Shown here in pieces: positions 45,865 through 55,058 of a stretch of DNA of 64,000 nt (the stretch's first letter is position 1; each line of letters begins with the position of its first letter). Made by a program: the position numbers and the translations under genes. The stretch lies in NCBI GenBank assembly GCA_017984635.1, contig JAGNZC010000010.1:1-64000 (forward strand), written 5' to 3'. The notes under the pieces are model-generated. The model searched no databases and was not told where the DNA came from. It saw nothing but the letters and a program-made list of their open reading frames with translations. The DNA is from Crocinitomicaceae bacterium. GTDB taxonomy: Bacteria > Bacteroidota > Bacteroidia > Flavobacteriales_D > Crocinitomicaceae.

Positions 45865-47154
45865 ATGAAAAAGTATATTATCATTTTATGTTGCACGTTA
45901 TTAACGTCAGCATATGGTCAAAAAAAGCAAGCAATTTTGCTGTTAAATGGATACCTGCATATTGGAAACGGTTCAGTTATTGAAACTGCAATGATCGGTA
46001 TTCGAAATGGAAAAATTGATTTTGTTAAGAATGCACTTTCTTGCGAGTATAATAAATCAGAATGGGATACCATCATTGATTTAAAGGATCAGCATGTTTA
46101 TCCTTCATTTGTTGCTCCAAATTCAACCTTAGGAATTACAGAAATTGATGCTGTGCGTGCAACACGTGATTTTCAAGAGGTCGGTTATTTAAATCCTCAC
46201 ATCCGTTCTCAAATTGCTTTTAATGCGGAATCAAAAGTGATTAGTACAGTTAGAACGAATGGAGTGCTTTTTGCACAAGTTACTCCAAGAGGTGGAAGAA
46301 TTTCTGGAACATCTTCTTTGATGGCGCTAAGCGGATGGAATTGGGAGGACGCAACGCTCTTTAAAGACGACGGAATTCATTTGAATTGGCCGGAAAGCAT
46401 TCAAGGCACTTGGCAAGATGATGCTGTGACTAAATCAAAAAGTAAAAATTACATCCAACAAAAGGAAGAGATTTATTCTTTTTTTAAATTAGCAAAGGCG
46501 TATCAAAAGAGTGATGCAGTAGAAAAAACAGATTTGAGGCTCAATGCAATGTTGCCATGTTTGTCGCAGGAAAAAAGAATTTATTTTCATGCCAATGAAT
46601 TACAACAATTAAATGATATTATTGAATTTGTTACCTATTTTGACATTCCCTTTCCAGTAATTGTTGGTGGTTACGATAGCTACTTGGTTGCACGCAAATT
46701 AAAAGATGCAAAAATCCCAGTAATGTTAGGGCGAACACATAGTTTACCGGATAATGAAGACGATCCGATTCATCTTCCATTTCAATTGCCAGCGCTTTTA
46801 CAAAAAGAAGGTGTATTATTTTGTTTACAAAATGAAGGTGAAATGGAAGCAATGAATGCTCGAAATCTCCCATTTCAAGCTGGAACAGCAATGGCTTATG
46901 GTTTAACAGAGGAAGAAGCCATTCAAAGTATTTCCTTGAACGCTTGTAAAATCATGGGAGTATCAGAAAACTTTGGAAGCATAGAGCCAGGTAAATCGGC
47001 AAGTTTATTTGTTTCTAAAGGAAATGCATTGGACATGCGCACCAATCAAGTTTCACTGATTTTAATCAATGGTTCATTTGTACCAACATCCAATTTCCAA
47101 TCGGATTTGTACCAACGTTACGAGAAAAAATACCAAGCAATAAAACAACATTAA
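45865..47154 (+). CDS. Amidohydrolase-like protein lacking the metal site
   Basis: A signal peptide (MKKYIIILCCTLLTSAYGQ) precedes 410 residues with the outline of a secreted amidohydrolase: an N-terminal beta-sandwich (LLNGYLHIGNGSVIETAMIGI), a barrel, and the C-terminal ISLNACKIMGVSENFGSIEPGKSASLFVSKG. Where an active enzyme has DxHxH it reads FVAPNSTLGI, and no TCH/THxxE metal histidines replace it. It resembles the inactive N-half of the preceding protein. Six bases separate the two genes, so they are co-transcribed and may form a complex. The inferred role is structural or substrate-binding rather than catalytic. Confidence 0.8.
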   Translation: MKKYIIILCCTLLTSAYGQKKQAILLLNGYLHIGNGSVIETAMIGIRNGKIDFVKNALSCEYNKSEWDTIIDLKDQHVYPSFVAPNSTLGITEIDAVRATRDFQEVGYLNPHIRSQIAFNAESKVISTVRTNGVLFAQVTPRGGRISGTSSLMALSGWNWEDATLFKDDGIHLNWPESIQGTWQDDAVTKSKSKNYIQQKEEIYSFFKLAKAYQKSDAVEKTDLRLNAMLPCLSQEKRIYFHANELQQLNDIIEFVTYFDIPFPVIVGGYDSYLVARKLKDAKIPVMLGRTHSLPDNEDDPIHLPFQLPALLQKEGVLFCLQNEGEMEAMNARNLPFQAGTAMAYGLTEEEAIQSISLNACKIMGVSENFGSIEPGKSASLFVSKGNALDMRTNQVSLILINGSFVPTSNFQSDLYQRYEKKYQAIKQH

Positions 47155-47181
47155 TTAACAATTTAGATTCAGAAAAATTTC

Positions 47182-47189
47182 TAATTTTG
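47182..47189 (+). promoter_or_regulatory. Putative -7 element (TAATTTTG) for the superoxide dismutase gene
   Basis: Exact TAnnTTTG match 36 bases before the ATG; no clear TTG at the -33 distance. Confidence 0.45.
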
Positions 47190-47225
47190 AATCATTCAAA
47201 ATAATAGTAACTAAATACATAAATT

Positions 47226-47825
47226 ATGGCTTTCGAATTACCAAAATTACCGTATGCATATGACGCTTTAGAGCCACATATCGATGCAAGAACAATGGAA
47301 ATCCATCATTCAAAACACCATCAAGCATACATTACAAATCTAAATGCTGCAATTGCAGGAACGGATTTAGAAGGAAAAACAATCGAAGAAATTTTACAAA
47401 ATTGTAAAGATAAACCTGCTGTTAGAAACAACGGTGGTGGTTTTTGGAACCACAATTTATTTTGGGAATGCATGAGCCCAAAAGGTGGTGGCGAACCAAC
47501 AGGTGAATTATTACAAGCAATTAATGATGCTTTTGGAACATTCGAAGCGTTTAAAGCAGAGTTCGCAAAAGCGGGCGCAACACGTTTTGGTTCTGGTTGG
47601 GCATGGTTGTGTGTTACAAATGGTAAATTAGAAGTTTGTTCTACGCCAAATCAAGATAATCCTGTAATGGGTGAAGGTTGCAAAGGAACAGCAATTTTAG
47701 CAATGGATGTTTGGGAACATGCATATTACTTACATTACCAAAATAGAAGACCTGATTATATAAATGCATTTTTCAATGTGATTAATTGGGATTTCGTTGC
47801 TCAAAAGTTTGCAGCAGCAAAATAA
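47226..47825 (+). CDS. Superoxide dismutase (Fe/Mn family)
   Basis: The 199-residue enzyme converts superoxide to oxygen and hydrogen peroxide. Metal ligands are His27 ([10 protein letters not shown]), His76 ([10 protein letters not shown]), Asp161 and His165 ([19 protein letters not shown] region). [16 protein letters not shown] and the FGSGWAWL strand suggest the Mn-preferring or cambialistic group, but metal choice cannot be read safely. No signal peptide: cytoplasmic. It is monocistronic with its own terminator. Confidence 0.96.
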   Translation: MAFELPKLPYAYDALEPHIDARTMEIHHSKHHQAYITNLNAAIAGTDLEGKTIEEILQNCKDKPAVRNNGGGFWNHNLFWECMSPKGGGEPTGELLQAINDAFGTFEAFKAEFAKAGATRFGSGWAWLCVTNGKLEVCSTPNQDNPVMGEGCKGTAILAMDVWEHAYYLHYQNRRPDYINAFFNVINWDFVAQKFAAAK

Positions 47826-47842
47826 GATTTAAGCAATAACAC

Positions 47843-47874
47843 AAAGGTCGTCACGTCTGTAGGCGACCTTTTTT
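47843..47874 (+). terminator. Rho-independent terminator of the superoxide dismutase gene
   Basis: AAAGGTCGTC pairs with GGCGACCTTT (one G-T wobble) around a 9-base loop, followed by T residues. It lies 18 bases after the stop. Confidence 0.88.
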
Positions 47875-47899
47875 AGTTTTATACATTTTAGAATACAAT

Positions 47900-48622
47900 A
47901 TGCAATCCAACGCCTTTAAAGAAATCGTTCAGTTTAGAAGAAGTAACCGCGTATTTGATGAAAACACGTTAGTACCTGACGAAGTTATAGCAACAGCATT
48001 AGAACACGCTCAATTGTCTCCGAATAGCAGTAATATGCAATTGTGGGAATTTTATTGGGTCTCTTCTCCGGAGAAATTAGCAGAAATTGCACCCTTGTGT
48101 TTGAATCAAAGTGCCGCTAAAACTGCGAAACATCTGGTAGTCTTTGTTACACGAAGAGATTTTTATAAAAAAAGAGCCAAGTGGAATTTTGAGCAAGTAC
48201 AAAAAACAGTAGTTGGAGAGCCTAATAAAATGCAGAAAAACCAACTGATGTATTATTCTAAGTTAGTTCCAATGGTTTATGCCAATGATCCTTTTGGTCT
48301 AATCACTTTCGTTAGAAGAACAATTAGTTTTTTTGGAGGTTTGACGAAGCCCTTTTTCAGATTAGGAGGAAAAGCTTCCATTCGAATTGTCACACACAAA
48401 TCTTGTGCGTTGGCTGCTCAAACTTTCATGTTAGGGATCGCTGCCGAGGGATTTCATTCTTGTCCCTTAGAAGGTTTTGATGAATTGCGCTTAAAACGAG
48501 CTTTAAACTTACCACGTAAAGCAGAAATAAACATGGTTGTAGCAGTCGGAAAAGGAACTGAAAAAGGTATTTGGGGCGAACGTTTCCGTGTACCATCAGA
48601 TGAAGTGGTCATTAAATTGTAA
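47900..48622 (+). CDS. Nitroreductase family protein
   Basis: The 240-residue flavoprotein has the FMN-binding RRSNRVFDENTLVPDEVI start, the LSPNSSNMQLWEFYWV block and a C-terminal KAEINMVVAVGKGTEKGIWGERFRVP. Members reduce nitroaromatics, quinones or flavins with NAD(P)H. An insertion (about 110-155: YYSKLVPMVYANDPFGLITFVRRT region) is rather hydrophobic and may touch the membrane. It is followed after 17 bases by a membrane protein gene and then thiL. Confidence 0.9.
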   Translation: MQSNAFKEIVQFRRSNRVFDENTLVPDEVIATALEHAQLSPNSSNMQLWEFYWVSSPEKLAEIAPLCLNQSAAKTAKHLVVFVTRRDFYKKRAKWNFEQVQKTVVGEPNKMQKNQLMYYSKLVPMVYANDPFGLITFVRRTISFFGGLTKPFFRLGGKASIRIVTHKSCALAAQTFMLGIAAEGFHSCPLEGFDELRLKRALNLPRKAEINMVVAVGKGTEKGIWGERFRVPSDEVVIKL

Positions 48623-48639
48623 AAGTAAAAGCTACACGT

Positions 48640-49068
48640 ATGAAAAAAGCAATTATTAATAGTCTAATTTTTGTTGTTGCCATTTTTGTTGGTTCAAATG
48701 TGAACATGGCCTTGATCAACTTAGGCCCCAAACTCATTGCCATGCCAAAAGGGTTTGACCTTACAACCGAAAAAGGATTGATAGCAGCAATGCCATTCAT
48801 GGAAGCAAAACATTTTCTATTTCCCTTTTTAGCGCATGCATTCGGAACTTTTATTGCTGCGTTACTCATTTTTGTTTTAATGAAAGAGAAAAGTAAATAC
48901 TTTAGTTTTTTTGCTGCTGCTTTATTTTTTTTAGGAGGAGCCTACATGGTAAAAGTGCTTCCAGCTCCGCTTTGGTTCAATGTAACGGATTTGGTCCTAG
49001 CTTATTTTCCAATGGTTTTCTTAGCCCAATGGTTGGTTGAGAAACGAAGAGGAATGAAATTGAATTGA
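48640..49068 (+). CDS. Four-helix membrane protein of unknown function
   Basis: The 142 residues form four hydrophobic segments (about 5-27, 60-82, 88-105 and 113-132), with a polar loop at 34-58 and a basic C-terminus (VEKRRGMKLN). The positively charged tail suggests a cytoplasmic C-terminus. I do not recognise the family. It lies between the nitroreductase and thiL genes with gaps of 17 and 33 bases and may be part of that operon. Confidence 0.72.
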   Translation: MKKAIINSLIFVVAIFVGSNVNMALINLGPKLIAMPKGFDLTTEKGLIAAMPFMEAKHFLFPFLAHAFGTFIAALLIFVLMKEKSKYFSFFAAALFFLGGAYMVKVLPAPLWFNVTDLVLAYFPMVFLAQWLVEKRRGMKLN

Positions 49069-49101
49069 TAACTAATTCGTAACTTTACAAAAAAAAATAC
49101 C

Positions 49102-50133
49102 ATGAGCGAAAAAACAACAGATATTAGTGATTTAGGTGAATTTGGATTAATTGATCAATTAACTAAAAACATTGTATTAAAAAACGAAAGTTCGCTCGTT
49201 GGTATAGGTGATGATGCTGCTGTGATTCAAGTTTCGGAAGATACCGTTCAATTGATTTCAACAGATATGTTGGTGGAAGGAATACATTTTAATTTGATGT
49301 ATATGCCTTTAAAACATTTGGGCTACAAAGCAGTTGCAGTAAATGTTTCAGATATCTGTGCGATGAACGGAACGGCGCAACAAATCACCGTTTCATTAGC
49401 TGTTTCGAGTCGTTTTCCATTAGAAGCGTTAGAAGAATTATACGAAGGAATTCAATTGGCTTGTACGAATTACGGCGTTGATTTAGTAGGTGGAGATACC
49501 ACTTCTTCAACTTCAGGTTTGGTGATCAATGTGACTGTTTTAGGAACAGCAAAAAAAGAGGATGTGGTGTATCGTTCAGGTGCAAAAGAATACGATTTGT
49601 TGGTTGTAACAGGTGATTTAGGTGCTGCATACATGGGCTTACAAGTATTGGAGCGCGAAAAAGAAGTGTTTAAAGCAAATCCATCTATTCAGCCAGATTT
49701 AGATGGCCACGACTATATCATTGAACGCCAACTTAAACCGGAAGCGCGCAAAGATATTATTGGTTATTTGAAAGAGTTAGAAGTGAAGCCAACAGCAATG
49801 ATTGATATTTCTGATGGATTGGCCTCTGAAATTTTGCATTTGTGCAAAGCCAGTAAAGTTGGGTGCCACGTTTACGACGAAAAAGTTCCAATCGATGCTA
49901 AAACTTCTATGACTGCAATCGATTTTAATTTGGATCCTAATACCTGCGCACTGAATGGCGGTGAAGATTATGAATTATTATTCACCATTGATCAAAAAGA
50001 TTTTGATAAAATAAAAGGGAATCCACACATGACGGTTATTGGACACATCACGAATGAAAACGATGGCATCTACTATGTCGATAAAAACGGTTCTGCCATC
50101 ACTCTAAAAGCGCAAGGCTGGAAGCATTTTTGA
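49102..50133 (+). CDS. thiL: Thiamine-phosphate kinase
   Basis: ThiL phosphorylates thiamine monophosphate to the cofactor thiamine diphosphate. Motifs: GIGDDAAVI near residue 34, STDMLVEGIHF at 53-63, VNVSDICAMNG, VGGDTTSS, ISDGLASEILHLC and NGGEDYELLFT near the end. Its 343 residues are normal. No other thiamine genes are near. It converges on the next gene with a 1-base gap. Confidence 0.95.
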   Translation: MSEKTTDISDLGEFGLIDQLTKNIVLKNESSLVGIGDDAAVIQVSEDTVQLISTDMLVEGIHFNLMYMPLKHLGYKAVAVNVSDICAMNGTAQQITVSLAVSSRFPLEALEELYEGIQLACTNYGVDLVGGDTTSSTSGLVINVTVLGTAKKEDVVYRSGAKEYDLLVVTGDLGAAYMGLQVLEREKEVFKANPSIQPDLDGHDYIIERQLKPEARKDIIGYLKELEVKPTAMIDISDGLASEILHLCKASKVGCHVYDEKVPIDAKTSMTAIDFNLDPNTCALNGGEDYELLFTIDQKDFDKIKGNPHMTVIGHITNENDGIYYVDKNGSAITLKAQGWKHF

Positions 50134-50134
50134 A

Positions 50135-51661
50135 TTAATAGGTTAACGAACTAAACGCAATTTTCTGTTTTTTTGCTTCGGCCCATTTCAAAAAATCAAA
50201 TAATTCCAATTCATCACTTTCGTAGTTGAGTTTAGACAATTCGTGGAATAATTTTTCCCATCGTTCTTCCGCATCTATTGCATCACTCGCTTTTAGTAGG
50301 TAACTGATGTTTTTTAAAAACACAGTTTCAAAAGCAAATAATCGTTTTCTGGATTTTAAATAACGTTGGGTATTTTTAAGTGAATAGGCAATGAAATCAT
50401 GGTGTTTCAATTCTAAGTGAATTAAAATTGCTAATAATTGGGCATTTGAATAGATTCCTTCAACTTGTTCTATTCCTGGGAGATTTAATACAGCGTTAAT
50501 TTCTTTTAAAGCGATGGAATTATTTCCTTTCATTAAATGTACAACGGCAATTTTAAATAGGATGTAGGCTTTTTTGGGCAAAGCAATTTTGGAGTCAAAA
50601 TAGGATAAATTTTCTTTAATCGCTGGAATTAATAGTTCGGCTTTATTCAATTCACCTCGTTGAATGTAATGGTTCAATTCACTGCTTGCACTAGTTGCAA
50701 AATGCTTTAAACGTAAATCTTCAGAATGGATGACTTGATCTTTAGTTCCTAAACTTTTTAACGTTTGCAAGAAGTTATTCGCTGCCTTTTTATTGTTTAA
50801 TTTTTCTGCTAAGTGGATTGCATTTGATAAAAGGGCAATGTAGCGGTTGGTGTTTTTATCATCAATTTTTGAATGTTGTTGCATCCAATCTAATAGTAAA
50901 CATACATGTTCATAGGATGTTTGAGCTTGTCCAATGGCAAAATAATACGCACTTAAAATATGATGGTACAAATAAATTGTTTCAAATCCAATGAGATCTT
51001 CTCTCTTTGGCATATTCTGAATAAACATTGAAAACAATCCTTTTTCGTCGTCTGTGCGTGCATTTCCTTTTGTTGCAATTTGATAAAAAAGCTTGCTTTT
51101 AATTGACCACAAAGTGGAAAAATGTTCATTTTCTTTTGAAATCTGTAAATCTCTTGCTAAAAGGTGTTCAATCGCAGCAGGTGATGCTGCAGTATTTTTA
51201 CTGGTTTCAAACAGTCGTTTTTGTTGCTTTTGTATCTCAGGTAAAAGGGTAAATAAGCTATGTTTATCTGCTAATTTTTCAGCTTTATGCAATGTTTTTG
51301 CACATTGAGAATAGAGAGATTTATGAAACAAAATTTCGAACGAATGAAGCAACTTGAAAATTTGAGCCTCACCAGATGAATTAGCATAATAACTGTCCAA
51401 AGCACTTAAAATAAAAGTATGTAAGCGATTCTTTGAAATTGAAAATTGTTTCATTTTGATAAAATTGCTACAATATTCAAGTGTTGCTTTGTGCTGATAG
51501 TTTGCTTGTTTTGCTAAATAGTCAAAAAGTAAGATAGATTTTTTTTCTTCTCCGATAATGTGGCGAGAAGCATAGATTTTGAAATAGCGTTTTTCTGTTT
51601 TTGTAAGAGATTGAATCAATTCAAATAAATCATCCTTTACGTATGTTTCTTTGTCTTTCAT
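50135..51661 (-). CDS. Large alpha-helical protein of unknown function
   Basis: From the ATG at 51661 (MKDKETYVKDDLFELIQSL) the protein is 508 residues, almost all helical, with pairs of helices resembling degenerate TPR or SEL1-like solenoid repeats (KLLHSFEILFHKSLYSQCA, ELNKAELLIPAIKENLSYF). There is no signal peptide or membrane segment. The N-terminal SLTKTEKRYFKIYASRH block looks conserved and basic. Function unknown. An upstream in-frame ATG at 51700 would add 13 residues (MSNFLLLSINTTA) and seems less likely. Confidence 0.78.
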   Translation of the reverse strand: MKDKETYVKDDLFELIQSLTKTEKRYFKIYASRHIIGEEKKSILLFDYLAKQANYQHKATLEYCSNFIKMKQFSISKNRLHTFILSALDSYYANSSGEAQIFKLLHSFEILFHKSLYSQCAKTLHKAEKLADKHSLFTLLPEIQKQQKRLFETSKNTAASPAAIEHLLARDLQISKENEHFSTLWSIKSKLFYQIATKGNARTDDEKGLFSMFIQNMPKREDLIGFETIYLYHHILSAYYFAIGQAQTSYEHVCLLLDWMQQHSKIDDKNTNRYIALLSNAIHLAEKLNNKKAANNFLQTLKSLGTKDQVIHSEDLRLKHFATSASSELNHYIQRGELNKAELLIPAIKENLSYFDSKIALPKKAYILFKIAVVHLMKGNNSIALKEINAVLNLPGIEQVEGIYSNAQLLAILIHLELKHHDFIAYSLKNTQRYLKSRKRLFAFETVFLKNISYLLKASDAIDAEERWEKLFHELSKLNYESDELELFDFLKWAEAKKQKIAFSSLTY

Positions 51662-51775
51662 AGCAGTAGTATTAATGCTTAACAAAAGAAAATTACTCAA
51701 ATAATGTGTATGGTTTATTTAAAAATGGTAAGTGGTATGCATCATTTATTGATTGGCTTTTTGATTGATTGTAAA

Positions 51776-51805
51776 GCAAAAAAAAACCTCACATGCGTGA
51801 GGTTT
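51776..51805 (-). terminator. Terminator of the small lipoprotein gene
   Basis: On the minus strand AAACCTCAC and GTGAGGTTT form a 9-base stem with a 4-base loop, followed by about six more T residues. It begins 10 bases after the lipoprotein stop. Confidence 0.9.
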
Positions 51806-51814
51806 AACTATTTA

Positions 51815-52036
51815 TTACATTTTTTTCTTGCGTTTGTAGCGCTCTGGATCGTAGTTAGGATCTGTAATGTCGCCATCAGAAGTTGCATCTGCATTGTTTT
51901 CGTTATTTGTATTTACAAAAACGGCTCCTGACTTCAAGCGATTTGAATCAACTGTATTGGGTACAATTGTTTCTTTTTGGCAACTTGAAACAGTTAAAAC
52001 CAAACCTAATACAACAAAACTTATTAATTTTTTCAT
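51815..52036 (-). CDS. Small lipoprotein
   Basis: The 73-residue precursor MKKLISFVVLGLVLTVSSC is lipidated at Cys19; the remaining 54 residues are hydrophilic, with an Asp/Asn-rich stretch (NTNNENNADATSDGDITDP) and a basic tail (ERYKRKKKM). I know no function. Short lipoproteins like this often lie beside two-component systems. It is 40 bases downstream of the LytS-type kinase gene and ends at its own terminator, so it may be co-transcribed with the two-component genes. Longer upstream starts lack a signal. Confidence 0.75.
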   Translation of the reverse strand: MKKLISFVVLGLVLTVSSCQKETIVPNTVDSNRLKSGAVFVNTNNENNADATSDGDITDPNYDPERYKRKKKM

Positions 52037-52076
52037 GTTTGACACAATTAATCTATACGAAAGTAAAAAATTTAAA

Positions 52077-55058
52077 TTAGTTTTCCAAATGTTCAATATA
52101 GAATTTGAGTGTAACGCGTGTTCCATTGATTAAACGGTTTTCATTCTCTAATTGAACAGGACCAATAAGGTCAAATTTGTTACTAGATATCTTTTTTAAT
52201 AAATCGATCCGTTTGGATGTGATTTCCATGCCTTGCGATTTGTGATCGCCATCGTATTTTACTTTACTATTCATACTGTGTTCAATTCCTACACCATTGT
52301 CATCAATTTGAATGACAAGTGTAGATGGTTGTTCGATCGAAAATTGAACCGTAATTTTCCCTTCTTTTTCTTCGTTGGGTAATATCCCATGAATGATGCT
52401 GTTTTCAATGAAAGGTTGCAGCATCATTGCAGGTATGATAATGATCTCTTGGTCTATTTCTTCTGGACAATTAATCTCATAAACAAAACGCTTATTGAAG
52501 CGCATCTGTTCTAGGCTTAAATACAGATTGATGCGTTCAATTTCTTGAGAAAGTGTAACCATGTTTCCTTCTTCGGAAGAATCCAAGTTTTTTCGAATCA
52601 ATTGCGCAAAATTGGTTAAAAATTGATTGGCTGATTTACGATCTTGTGTATTGATAAAATATTGAATGGAATTCAAGGAATTAAATATGAAATGACGGTT
52701 CATACTGGCGTTCAATGATTTTTGTTCCAAGCTATTTAATTTTGCTTTGTACACGAGTCGTTCATTTTCATTTTTTTCTCGTTCACGTTCTAATCTTAAT
52801 TTCACTAATTTAAAAATAGCAAATCCAATTGCAATTAGTATCAAAGTGATAAACCAATATGTTTTATAGAATGCTTGTTGAATGGTAATTGGAATTGCAA
52901 TCACGTTGGATTTATTCCCGTTTTGATCAATCGTTCGCGCATTAAATACATACTCTCCAGCACTTAGTCCGCTATAGGTGATGGTTGAATTGGGTGTAAG
53001 TGGTGACCAACTTTCATCTTGACCCTCCAAATAAAATTGATAATTTAATTTGGAGTAATTTGTCAATGAAATCCCATCGATTTCAAAAGTAATATTGTTT
53101 TTATTGTAAGCTAAATTTAAACTAATTGGGTTCGTTGTTGAGGTGAAGTTGGATGAAAAATTATTGAATAAATTAGTTTGGTAATTAATTAAAATCGATT
53201 TAAGTGACAGTTGTGGGCGTTCTTTGTTTTTATTGATTTTTTCCAATTTTAAACTGACCAATCCAGAAGGCGTGCCAAACCATAGCATCCCTTTTTTGTC
53301 CACAAAACTGGCATTCATATTTGTCTCAAGATCCACAATTCCTTCAGCTATACCATAGTTTTTCACCAGCATTTTCTGTTGGTCCATCGCTGAAATCACA
53401 AAAACACCATTGTTGGTTCCAATGTATAATTGATGATTGGCAAGATTTATGAAATTGATAAAATTGGATGCTGGTGTTTTAGAAAAATTAAAACGTTTTA
53501 ACTGATTTTTAACGATGTAAAACAAGCCATTTTCTGTCCCAATCCACATTCTGTTTTGAGCATCTACACACAATGAGTAACATGTATTATTCCATTTGTT
53601 CCAACGAATTAACGCATTGTCTTTGATGACAAAAATTCCTTTATCAGTGGCGCAAAAATAGTTGTTTGAAAATTTACAAATCGATCGCACAGTGACTTTT
53701 TCTTTGCAGTTAAGCTGTGTAAATTTCCCGTTTTCATAAAGTGAAACACCATTAAAACCGCCTACAAAGAAAGTATTAAATCCTTTTGAATACAGCACAG
53801 AAATCTTATCACTTTGCAATCCATTTTCTTTAAAATAACTCTGTTGTTTCCCTGATTTTGTAACGGCAATTAGTCCGAAATTAGTACCAAACCAATTTTT
53901 TTGATCGACGTCTAATAAACTAGTCCATACAGTATTACTATTTTCAAAATTATACGCATGTTGAATGTTGTTTTTACTTAAAATATCTACCCCATTTTCT
54001 AATGTACCTATCCAATACTGTTGTTTTTTATCTTTGTTAATGGATAAAATTAAATCAGAAGTTAATCCGTTCGTATGGTTGTAATGCACCATTTTTTCAC
54101 CAATGAATTGAATGATACCTTTCCCTTCTGTCCCAATCCAGATTTTGCCTGCATGGTCTTTGTATAAGGTGCGAATACTTTCTGATTGCAGGCCATTTTC
54201 TTTATTTAAGCTAAACTTCAATCGACCATTTTTCAATTTGTATATACCATTATTGGCTGCAACCCACAAAGTTTTAGTTGGATTATCAGCTATGCAATGA
54301 ACGAGTACGCTTTCAGAATCGATACTTGTAATTTTTTGACTCGTTTTCGATGTGGGATTGAAAAGATACAAGCCGTTCGTGAAAGTTGTTAGTGCGATTT
54401 TTTGGTTGAATTCACAAATACTTGAAATGTCAAATCCAGTATTGATTTTATCAAATTTGCGTAAATTATCCGAAAATATAAGCGCATCATTTGTAGCAAC
54501 AACTAATTGATTATTAACAATTAATAAATCTCTTATTTGTAAATCTTCCGATTTTGAAACGTATAAATTCAACTCATTTTTAAGCTGTATTGCTGAAAAC
54601 TGAAAAGATATCGGTTCAATCGAGGTTCCTTTTAGTTCAAATAATCCTTTGTTATTTGTTGCGATTATTATATGCTTTTTAAAGGTTATAATTTTAATAA
54701 CAGAAGCATTTTTAGCAGGGTCATTGAATTTTATTTTACGAATATTATTCTTTTCAATAATGGATATACCGCCTTCGTGTCCTATCCACAATTTGTTATC
54801 TATGAATTTAACGCAATTAATTCGGTTATTCAACAATCCATTTTGTGAAGTATATGTTGCAAATTCCTTTCCATTGAAACGGGCAACACCTCCCAACGTT
54901 CCAATCCACAAATACCCGTTTTTATCTTGATCAATCGACGTAACTTGTGATTGCGGCAATCCTTGTGCGGTAGAAAAATTCAAAAATGAATAATATTGAC
55001 CATGTGTTTTCAGTGAAAACGTTAGAAGCAAACAAAGAAAACTGAGTCGTTTTATCAT
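52077..55058 (-). CDS. LytS-type sensor histidine kinase with beta-propeller sensor
   Basis: A signal peptide (MIKRLSFLCLLLTFSLKTHG) is followed by two-component-regulator propeller repeats up to about residue 630 (YLWIGTLGGVARFNGKEF; later copies KIWIGTEGKGIIQF, RMWIGTENGLFYI), a Y_Y_Y-type domain (about 650-735), one membrane helix (about 740-760) and a His_kinase/HATPase pair. The phosphoacceptor is His789 in NRHFIFNSLNSIQ. The ATP site includes PAMMLQPFIENSIIHG and DDNGVGI. The periplasmic propeller probably senses an envelope or polymer signal. It overlaps the response regulator gene by 4 bases. Confidence 0.95.
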   Translation of the reverse strand: MIKRLSFLCLLLTFSLKTHGQYYSFLNFSTAQGLPQSQVTSIDQDKNGYLWIGTLGGVARFNGKEFATYTSQNGLLNNRINCVKFIDNKLWIGHEGGISIIEKNNIRKIKFNDPAKNASVIKIITFKKHIIIATNNKGLFELKGTSIEPISFQFSAIQLKNELNLYVSKSEDLQIRDLLIVNNQLVVATNDALIFSDNLRKFDKINTGFDISSICEFNQKIALTTFTNGLYLFNPTSKTSQKITSIDSESVLVHCIADNPTKTLWVAANNGIYKLKNGRLKFSLNKENGLQSESIRTLYKDHAGKIWIGTEGKGIIQFIGEKMVHYNHTNGLTSDLILSINKDKKQQYWIGTLENGVDILSKNNIQHAYNFENSNTVWTSLLDVDQKNWFGTNFGLIAVTKSGKQQSYFKENGLQSDKISVLYSKGFNTFFVGGFNGVSLYENGKFTQLNCKEKVTVRSICKFSNNYFCATDKGIFVIKDNALIRWNKWNNTCYSLCVDAQNRMWIGTENGLFYIVKNQLKRFNFSKTPASNFINFINLANHQLYIGTNNGVFVISAMDQQKMLVKNYGIAEGIVDLETNMNASFVDKKGMLWFGTPSGLVSLKLEKINKNKERPQLSLKSILINYQTNLFNNFSSNFTSTTNPISLNLAYNKNNITFEIDGISLTNYSKLNYQFYLEGQDESWSPLTPNSTITYSGLSAGEYVFNARTIDQNGNKSNVIAIPITIQQAFYKTYWFITLILIAIGFAIFKLVKLRLEREREKNENERLVYKAKLNSLEQKSLNASMNRHFIFNSLNSIQYFINTQDRKSANQFLTNFAQLIRKNLDSSEEGNMVTLSQEIERINLYLSLEQMRFNKRFVYEINCPEEIDQEIIIIPAMMLQPFIENSIIHGILPNEEKEGKITVQFSIEQPSTLVIQIDDNGVGIEHSMNSKVKYDGDHKSQGMEITSKRIDLLKKISSNKFDLIGPVQLENENRLINGTRVTLKFYIEHLEN

